DNA of 64,000 nt from Coriolopsis trogii (Eukaryota; Basidiomycota; Agaricomycetes; Polyporales; Polyporaceae). The stretch spans positions 124,001 through 188,000 of the forward strand of contig JAHYIO010000006.1 in the NCBI GenBank assembly GCA_020543525.1. The letters run 5' to 3'. The translations under genes were made by a program, and so were the position numbers. The notes below the pieces were generated by a model that did not search any database, was not told the origin of the DNA, and saw only the letters and a program-made list of their open reading frames with translations. Positions 55,637-64,000 of the stretch are shown in pieces; within the stretch, counting starts at the first letter, position 1; every line of letters begins with the position of its first letter.

Positions 55637-58559
55637 ATGCCCAGCCAGCAGCAGCCTGAGCCTGAGCCCGCTGCCGCTGTGAATATACCTCAGACCGTGG
55701 CGCACACGTACGACTGTTAATTCATAACTAGTCTTCTATGTACTCATTTGCATGTTCGCCTCGACAATTCAGCGCGCCCAGTACCCCACCGAACCCCAAC
55801 AGCTCCCTTCCTCATCCTAACCTGACCAGGTCAGTGATGTTCCGCCTGATCGTTCGCCTCAGGACGCTGAGACAGTCGTTTACAGCTCGGAACCTACCCC
55901 GTTGAGCGTACAGCCTTTGTCAAATCACGACACTCCGCGGAAATCGTCGTCGAGTCAAAATAACGAGGCTCTGACAACGAAGCGAGCTGTAGAGATTCCG
56001 GACGAGATGGAAGATGAAATGCTTATGACCACGACCGCGGAATCCTTCGTTTTGCATTACATGCCTTTCGCCAGAGACATCGAAGACAGCAAGATCAGCG
56101 CCGTCGAGAAGTCTATGAAGGAGAAGGGTCGGCTCTGCGACAATGGCTGGGTGTGGCCCGGCGGCGGCGAGATCAAGCAGTACGAATTGCTCATCGAAAT
56201 TTCGGACGTGATCATTGCCCTGGGCCTCAATCACAAGTACAAGTTGATGCAACGTCCGAACAACTCACTTAAATCTTCGAGACCAGGGGCGAACTTCAAG
56301 ATCGATGCGTGCTTCGTACCTGTTACGTCGAACTCGGTGGCGGATCCTTCGAAATTGTCGTGCGGAGATGCTGCAGTGACCGCCGAGTACAAAATCGCAG
56401 TCAAAGAGCGGATAGAGGTATGGACTTGCCATGTGCACCTCGTCTGTCCTCACCACTATTCTGACTATGTCCAGAATCGCAAGCAGTTGGTCAGTGGTGT
56501 GGTCTACATAATGAATGCCGACCCTCGACGCAAGCACATGTTCAGCGTACGTCACGCGTTGCCTAAGCTTGTCCTGATACCCATGCGGGCACCTTCAGTT
56601 CTCAGTTGAAAACACCGAGTTGAGCCTCTGGCTGTTCACAAGATCGCACTCTTGCGTTTCGCCGCCCGTTGACATCGAAAAGGTCCCAAACTCCCTCGAT
56701 AGCGTCTGTTGCATTGCTGAAGCTCATCGCAGGATCCCAAATTTCTCATCAAAATCTTGTTGGCCTTCATGCTCGCGTCTCCGCATGAGCTAGGCTATGA
56801 CTCTACGGTTGCAGAGCGCTATGACCCGGCAAAGTCCGGACAACAGTGCTTTGTCTATCAGGTCAACGATCGTTTTTTCAAAACGGAACGAGCTCTCTGC
56901 GAGTACGACACGCTGTGCATTACTGGCCGAGGCACCCGGGTCTGGGAGGTTGTCGAGGTGAAGAGCTTCGACGACTTGGCTGAGGTTAGCAATCAACGCC
57001 ACGCACTGAAAGATTGTTGGCTGGACGCGTCTGCCAAGACCGAGCGGGAGATTCAACAAGACATATTCGATAACATAGCCGGTGCGGCGACTCGGATCAA
57101 GGAAGGGCAAGAAGTTCCCCAGTTCAGTTCACTCCCTGACGATTTGCGCAACAAGCTCCGAAGTTGCATCTTCGACACCAAGTCGTACCAACAATACTTC
57201 CTGACCATTTCTCATGAATGTCACGGGATGGAGGTGACGCCGGAACTTGCACCAGGCGCGTTCCCCGTACCCAAGCTCTTCGTAAACCCCCCGCCGCGGC
57301 CCGTACCCGCTACTCAAGAGGGCGCCGACCCCTCTCGCAGCCAGAACCATCCGTTAGCCACCGATGCATCGTCTACTTCACGGGAGCGTGCGCCGAGGCA
57401 ATACGCTCCCAAGGCACAATACCGAGTCGTCTTTGGAGAAGTCGCTGTGGCGCTTCACTATGTCGACGACCTTGGGGACATTCTCCACGTGCTGCCGGAC
57501 TACCTGACCGGTGAGTGACCTTGGAGGACTTTTGATCTCAAGCGCTCACGTAGTGCTATGTAGGCCTCATGCTCCTGTTCCTCGCTGGATGGGTACACCG
57601 GGACATCAGTTCTGGCAATCTGCTGCTATACAAGGGCCGGGGTCTACTCGCTGACCTGGAGTATGCAAAGAAGTTCGACGCGGTCCCGCAAAAAGAGGCC
57701 AGTGCAGATCCCAAGACAGTGAGTCCATTGACCATCTCAATTATTAAAATGTGTTGCTAATCCATATCAGGGTACTGCCTACTTTATGGCCGTTGAAATA
57801 CAGAAGCAGATGTGGGCGTACCAATTGGCAGAAACACGCGAAGACTCTGGGGGTTTCCACGCATACAAAGCATCCGTGATGCAGCGAGCGGAACAACCAC
57901 CGGCGCTTGTTCACACTTACCAACATGATGTTGAATCATTCTTTTGGGTCATCCTCTGGACCTACCTGGCGCGGCTCGTGGGATCCGATCATCAACTACC
58001 CGAGGGAAGCAAGCGCTTGTTGCCGCAACTCTTCCGGAACTCTACGTGGTGTCCTCCTGGGCGTGAAGCCGCCCTGTGGGCACCGCTTGAATTTGCAGCC
58101 ACTCTGAGCACAGCTTTTACTGAAGAATTAGAAGAGCTTCGTGAATTCTTCGCTTTCATCCCGGACGAGCTGAGGCAGCTCTGCCTGCGGCGCCAGGATA
58201 GAATTGGGGACGTTTCCAGCTACACAGGTGCATACTCATGCATGCGCGAGGCGATTGAGCTGCTGCAGACGCACTACCGGGATCATCGTAACGCATACCA
58301 CGGCCTGCGCTCCTTCCTATCTGCCTCGGAGATGGAGGTGCCCTCTCATATAGGGATCGAGGCGCACGCCGATGGGCAGCCCCCGCAACGACGCGTAGAC
58401 CCTACTCGCCATATCAAGCGAAAACGCGATTCGTCGTCGAAGGGCGAGGATGAGTACATGCCCGAGGAACGGCCGTCATCGAAGAAGAAGGCGTCGGAAG
58501 CGGTGACACAAGAGCGGTCCGCCATGACGCTTCGCAAACGACAGAGTACAGGCCAGTAG
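55637..58559 (+). CDS. FunK1-type fungal protein kinase
   Basis: The spliced start is supported by phase: exons 55637-55707, 55773-55829 and 55886 onward join in frame as MPSQQQPEPEPAAAVNIPQT, then TVAHTAPSTPPNPNSSLPHP, then SSEPTPLSV. The kinase region includes FVYQVNDRFFKTERALCEYD, TRVWEVVEVKSFDDLAE, the catalytic loop GWVHRDISSGNLLL, ADLEYAKKF in place of DFG, and GTAYFMAVEI. A C-terminal helical region (HDVESFFWVILWTYLARL) is typical of FunK1, and a basic tail (HIKRKRDSSSKG) may be a nuclear signal. Length is about 790 residues. FunK1 kinases are greatly expanded in mushroom-forming fungi; some lineages link them to multicellular development. Substrates are unknown. HRD is intact, so activity is possible. 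Confidence 0.87.
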
Positions 58560-59475
58560 TGAGGCGAAGGGTCAGTCTTGAAGCTTGAGGGGCGGGCGTG
58601 GTGTTTCCACATGTACATGTTCTCCATAGCTGTCGTAGCTTTGATGTGATGTGTTCAAGTTGCGGCGCAACGGGTCGTCGTACTATACGGTAGTGCTTTG
58701 ATCCCATTCATAGGACATCGGGCTTATCCACGCACGTCCAGATGCAAGCGTTTGCAGTTGGCTTGAAATCAATACGACAGCTCAGCTCATACCAAGTTGA
58801 CAAGACCGCGATGTGTGCACTGTCCTGTAGAGAGGACTCTCATCAGAGGAGGCTCTACGATCGGGCAAAAGAACCCCAGCCTGACTTGTTGTCTGTCTCC
58901 CCCGTCTGTTGTAGTACGATGAGGTACCTAGCCCATTTAACCAGCTTCACAACGTGTTGGGTGGATTGAATAGCCTGCAGTATTTTGAAACCCTGAAGAT
59001 GGCGTAGACACCGACTCACCGAGGTCCGAGATATTAGAGACGTTCTCGCCTATTTACGAGCGTCTCTCTTTCTTCCAGCCCCCATCATCCTTCTCGCCCC
59101 GAGACTCGTGTAAATCACTCGCTGTGTCCCTTTTGTGCCAAAGACAATGATCCCAGGTTGGTCCCCATGCGCCTCGTCCATGTCTGCTTTCTCAAAAAAG
59201 CAAGTGCAGGGCTTTCCGCGTACGACGATGACGCTCTCAGCGACCCCGGTGACGACCGTTCGTCTGCCCCTCGGCCCTATCCCCCAGCAACAAGCACTGC
59301 GACCGATGTGAGATCTTTCAGTCTTGCGTGATGCCCACTCCGTTTCCCTCTTTGCTCTCCATCCTTCTCTCTTGGCTAGGGCAACCACCTAACAAACCCA
59401 TCCAATGCCCCGGCAGAACGTCAGTGTTTCGCTCTTTTCCTCCTTCCTACTCTCACTGTGAACCTAGGACTTACC
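58560..59475. other. intergenic, no gene recognised
   Basis: About 0.9 kb between the kinase and the HCNGP homologue. It presumably includes the promoter of the latter; a short 5' exon from an ATG near 59404 joined to 59470 by an intron is possible. Confidence 0.4.
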
Positions 59476-60405
59476 ATGGGTCGAAACATGACACCGTCGT
59501 CATCTAAGTCTACTCTCATCATCCGTCGCCACCCTCCGAGCAAGCCTCGCACCCGTCTCCCTGATGATCCTGCTCTCAGTCCCCGCCCTGCTACTCCGCC
59601 ACCTGTCCAAGAAGATGCCTCCTTCCCCCCCTCTGACGAGGCTCCCTTTGACGAGCTGACGCGTATACGCCGACTACTCCGCCCGCCTCCGATTCCAGGT
59701 CTCCAAGATTGGGGTATCCCTCCGGAACCGTCTGAGCCGTGTGATGAGGCTATCAAAGTTCGTGACATTCCCTCCCAATCAATCGCCCTCCGCTACTACC
59801 ATCCTCGCCTCGCAGACAAAGATCACGAATTTTCTCACTCTCAAACGGGACCCGCAACATCCACGCCACTTCAACGACTCTCTCATGGCCAATCGTGCGT
59901 TCCGAAACCCGCATTTGTATGCCAAGCTGGTAGAGTTTGTGGACGTGGATGAGCGGACGACCAACTTCCCCAAACATATATGGGATCCGCTGGATGTTAA
60001 GGAGGGATGGTATGCAGACCGTATCGGTACGTCAACACGCGATCTCGACGCGCCTGCTTAATCCACTCACGCTATCCTCCCTCTTTTCCTCCGGTTCTGC
60101 TTCCTTGCCATCTGACGTCCCATATCATGCTCGCGACGCTCCCCTTTCGCATACGTCTTGCAGCCGAAGCCCAGAAGGCTCGTTCGGAAGCTACCTCTGC
60201 CGCACAGCACTCCTCCAAACGCTCTCGTATTGATTTTGCCACAAGCACGAGCACCTCGTCCGCTTCTATTGCCACGCATTCAGCAGCGCGGTCGGACGGG
60301 AAACCGGGGCGGCACCAACCGTATAACGCCGCCTATCGTGGCAAGGGTGAAGGCATCTTAGGGGGAGGGTATGGGAAGGGGAGAGAGCGCAATCGGTGGG
60401 GCTAG
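59476..60405 (+). CDS. SAP30BP-like: HCNGP / SAP30-binding protein homologue
   Basis: Three exons encode about 270 residues. The first gives a Pro/Ser-rich head and [20 protein letters not shown], then IK. Splicing joins this to [60 protein letters not shown] and KEGWYADRI, then [10 protein letters not shown]. This is the conserved HCNGP core, from the Pro-Gly-Leu-xx-Trp motif to the ER(S/T)xNFP and DxxxWYADxI-like blocks. The tail is basic and Gly/Arg-rich ([14 protein letters not shown]). In animals SAP30BP is nuclear, binds SAP30 and has been linked to splicing of short introns with SPF45. A splicing role would suit this genome of very short introns, but that is inference. Confidence 0.88.
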
Positions 60406-60752
60406 GAACTCCTCCCTGAGTGCACGCAAGTCAACTCAAGTAACGAGTTGTAGATGACATGCTCGTCATTCGTGCTATCATATTTTCTGTGCGTATGTGA
60501 GGTGTATTGAACGTCTGTATTCGATTCCACGTTTGATTTTGTGGTGATATGCACCTCTCGAGTAGAATGCTCTTCGAAGAAGTAGCGCGTTGGGGGGAGA
60601 TTGCCGGTTGGGAGAGTAGACGCCGGAGTTTATTGAATGGCCACCGCCACCAACTCTCGGGAGTCCCTGCTCCTGTACTGCTGCCAAGTACTGCTTACAT
60701 CCATCTCCCCCTCATGCCAACTTGAGTCTTCATCTTGTCCCAGGCTCTTTCC
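60406..60752. promoter_or_regulatory. spacer upstream of the Zn2Cys6 factor
   Basis: 347 bp between two head-to-tail genes; no other feature. Confidence 0.4.
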
Positions 60753-63700
60753 ATGCACAACCTTGCAGCTTCCCCAGAATTTAACTCGACCCCGCTCGCA
60801 TCCATCCAGGCTCCCTCCTCTTCCCACCTACCTTCGTTTCCAACCTCAGCAGGCAACAATACGCGTCCATTTGCGTCTATGAATCATGGCATACCATCTT
60901 CGGTGTCTCTGGGGAAACGACCTGCTCTGTCTTCTGCCTATGACGACGACCCCAGGACCCGCTCGCAACAGGTGAAGACCGTTGTAGCCCAACACCTTAC
61001 CGCGCACGGCAAACCGCGTGAACGTGCTTATCTTGCATGCTCGCAATGGTCAGTCTTTCTATCCCGATCATTATGCACACAATGTGCTTGACGTGCCCCG
61101 CACGTTTTATGCAACCCTGGAGGCAACCCAAAATTCTCGCATCCTGACTCCGCGTTTGACTCCGTCAATTGGTGAGCCTTGCATGCGGTCTCTGGATAGA
61201 GAAGACTGAGTTGCATCCCGCTGAGACACCGGAGTTCTGTGCGCTGCCATACCATCTGCCTCCCTCCATCTGTGTTTGACATGGTTCTGGCTTGGGGATA
61301 TGTATGCGTATGAAATTCATGGTGGCATCTCAGCGTACACTTACCTTCAACCCCGTGCCCCTTGCGCTCACTCTCCTGATTGGCACCGTTCTCGCGTATA
61401 TGCACTCTTCTGTGTGGGAGATATAAGTGAGAAGCACAAAATCTCCATCCGTTCCTCTTCTCTTACGGTCTTCCGCAACCGATATTGGCCTGTTCGCTGA
61501 CGGCTTCTCGATAGTCGGAATCGCAAAGTTCGATGCGATGGTGCGAAACCCGAGTGCCACAACTGTCTCAAACGTGCGGATCCCAACGCGGGACAATGTT
61601 CATACGACCCCGCTCCAAGACGACGAGGAAAGGACAGGACGCCTGGATCTCGCAAGCTAGCGCCCTTCATTGAGAAGAGGACGCGAACGACCCGCTCGAG
61701 ACTAGAGGAGGAGGCGAAAAGAAGGAAGGCCGAGGCTGCTGCTGCTGCCGCCGCCGCCGCTGCGACAACGGCGCCAGCTGTTTCTCGGCCAGTACACGGT
61801 ATACCAGTAGTGCAGGATCCATCAAGTAGCAGAGCCGCATATGCGGCACATGCGCCCACAATCACTAGACCTATGCATCCACTTCCAACTGGCATCTCGC
61901 ACATATCTGGCCCTATGATGCCTTCACAACCTTTTAGCGTCAATCCCGACCCTCTGCCGACGAACCCATACAGTACAGCAGGAGAGGTGGCCATCGGGTT
62001 CAGTCTAGAACCCCCATCCTTACGGCCTGTCGCGTTAATCTCTGCCCACCCTGAGGTCCTTACACTCGCGCAACGTATAGAACAGGAAGAAGAGCACCTT
62101 GTCGACTCCAGCGTCTCCCGACCACAGCTATACAGCCCTCCGGGGGTACAATTCACGCGGGAGACGTGGTGGGATGCCTTAGTCTCCTCTTACGCATTGT
62201 CTCCTGGCCCTTCCTGTACCTCGTGCCCTCCCGGCTCCCAGCCACTCACGCCGACCGTCCGTGACGCTGCGATTTCGCACATCGCTTCTGACCTCCGCTT
62301 CTTCTTCCATGTCTCTCTCCATTGGTTCTCTTTCCTTCACGTCCCCCGGTTTTTTTCATCCGTTTTCGATCCACATCGACGGCGCTCAGTCCAGCCAAGT
62401 CTCGTCCTAGCTGCTCTTGCGTTTTCACTGTTCTCCCAAAGTTCAGAACTCGAGCGTGGAGGGAAAGGACGTGAGCGAGCCCTGCAACTTCTGGACCAAG
62501 CACAGGCTGCATTCGATGCGAGTCTCAGTTCGGGGTGGATTGACGTCGGACTCATTCAAGCCGCCTGGGTAGCGTAGCCTTTCATTGTCTCTCATAGACT
62601 TCGGCTAACGCGTCTCGTGCCCAGCTCCTAGCCATCTTCGAGATGCAGGCTCATCCACTGGCCAATTCCCAGCGCTCGCGCACTGCATTCAGAATGCTCG
62701 ACTCTCTGATTCGAGCACTTTCGCTTACCACGCTCGACGTTGACGACCCGCGTGTGACGGTCTTCGTACCCGGGGCTGTCCCCGTCGTGCCCAACACCTC
62801 CTCCTCCTTCACGACGCCTTCCCCTCCTGGTCTGGACCCTTTTGAGGTCTTCCCCAACCACGGGCTCATCTCAGCATTCCCCGACTCCCCGCCGACACAT
62901 CCGTCTCCTCAAAGTCCCGGAGTCGCGCCACCGCCATTCGTGCCCAGTCCGACCATTTCCCCACAGCCATACGCGAGCCCTTCCAAATGGTCGTGCGGCT
63001 GCTCTGCATATGCGTTGGGGACGACCTGGCCGCAGGCGGCGAGTCTGACGCCAGCGTGGACGAACATGCCGATGTGGCCGTGCGACGTCGACCCGGGCGC
63101 GAGCGAGGGCGAGATGCAGAAGGAAGAGTGCCGGCGGGTGGTGTGGGCGACCGTCATGCTCACCGTATCACACAGCACGAAGACGACGGCGGGCACGGAC
63201 CGCGAACCACAGCATTTGTGGATTAAAGACCCGGCGAACGTACGTTCCGCTTCTCCATTGATGCTCGCGAGCGTGTCTGTTGTTGACGGATTTGATGCGA
63301 GACAGTACGCGCTCCTCTTCCCTGGGGAGAACTTCACGCCGCTCGGGATGCCGGCGATTGTGTCGTCGAAGGACTCGGTTTGGGCGCTGTATATGCGCAC
63401 CCTCTTCCTCTGGAATAGCTGTTTGCGCATGCGAGGAGGCGTGAACATGTCTAGTGCTGACCGTGCGCAGTTTGCGATGGGAGCGTGGCTCGAGCTCGAC
63501 AATGTCGAGGCCGCCATGGACCGGCATACGTGCGATATTCAGTCGGGGTTTATGCTGCAGATGCGGGAGGTGTTGTTTAAGTGCGTGCCCTCCATAGCCC
63601 TTCGTCCGAGCTTCTTCAATATGATATGCTTATCTCCGAACGGCAGTACGCGCATGGTCGTTTCGAACGAGTTCAGGCGATACATCCCCGAGGCGTTAAC

Positions 63701-64000
63701 GTACGTGCAACCCTCTCTGAGGGATAGTCGCCATCTTGACCAATTCCGCTCCTTCAGGGCTTCCGGTCAACTGTTTTACCACGAGAAAGCCGAGCATTGG
63801 TGTAAGTATCCTTCCGTCCTTCCACGCCCTGGAGCGATAATGATGCGTCTCGCAGTGAAGCACTTGCTGCAAATCGCACACAGCTTCCGCGAAGGGCAGA
63901 TACAGGCTACCAAGGGCTACCCCAGCGAGAACACCAGGCGATGCTTCCTCATGTACTGGTTCATGTCTCACATCCTCAGGTGCGTGTCAAGCGCTCCAGT
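60753..64000 (+). CDS. Zn2Cys6 fungal transcription factor, 3' end beyond window
   Basis: The gene starts MHNLAASPEFNSTPLASIQA. The zinc cluster is split by an intron: ERAYLACSQC is completed by 61048 plus 61515, then RNRKVRCDGAKPECHNCLK, RADPNAGQCSYD. This gives all six Cys in a CX2CX6CX6CX2CX9C layout. A basic linker, an Ala run (AAAAAAAAAA, about 61735-61765) and a Pro/Ser-rich region follow. The fungal transcription factor middle homology region is visible as RDAAISHIASDLRFFFHVSL, HWFSFLHVPRFFSSVFDPHR, VLAALAFSLFSQSSELERGG and VVWATVMLTVSHST. It continues to the window edge (RRCFLMYWFMSHILR). Such proteins bind CGG-type half-sites and regulate metabolic genes. Target unknown. Confidence 0.88.

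Overview
The window is nuclear DNA of a filamentous basidiomycete, most likely an Agaricomycete (possibly a polypore). The evidence is many short GT-AG introns of about 50-60 bp that split almost every gene, FunK1-type and atypical protein kinases, a DUF6532-type protein, a Plavaka-family DNA transposase, and fungal MFS, P450 and Zn2Cys6 families. No rRNA, tRNA or CRISPR array was recognised. Exon limits were read by eye from splice sites and reading-frame continuity.

Left arm, 1-35.2 kb, is gene-rich. It holds the tail of a GH27 alpha-galactosidase, three paralogous seven-TM proteins (1.7-3.2, 7.1-8.7, 19.3-20.8 kb), two paralogous cytochrome P450s facing apart (3.6-6.1 minus, 15.3-17.7 plus), an atypical kinase, a DHA-type drug exporter, a UbiA prenyltransferase, a stand-alone ANL adenylate-forming enzyme, and three tandem ACS-type (allantoate permease-like) MFS carriers. 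UbiA + ANL enzyme + P450s + exporter resembles a meroterpenoid-type metabolic locus; that reading is inference. A 625-bp hAT-like MITE with a perfect 8-bp target duplication sits 110 bp upstream of the second P450.

Middle, 35.3-55.1 kb, is a nested transposon stack whose order can be read from junctions. A 5'-truncated LINE (poly-A tail plus a 16-bp target duplication) was entered by a 1.58-kb AT-rich TA-inserting mariner-like element and by a Plavaka DNA transposon of about 9.2 kb. Besides its transposase, the Plavaka element carries a fragment of the replicative helicase gene MCM4 and a DUF6532 gene. A chromodomain Ty3/Gypsy retrotransposon with 488-bp LTRs then inserted into the right end of the Plavaka element; its gag-pol is broken by in-frame TGA codons and frameshifts. 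Collapsing the stack leaves under 600 bp of host spacer between the third ACS carrier and the FunK1 kinase.

Right arm, 55.6-64 kb, is host DNA again: a FunK1 kinase, an HCNGP/SAP30BP homologue and a Zn2Cys6 transcription factor that runs off the window.
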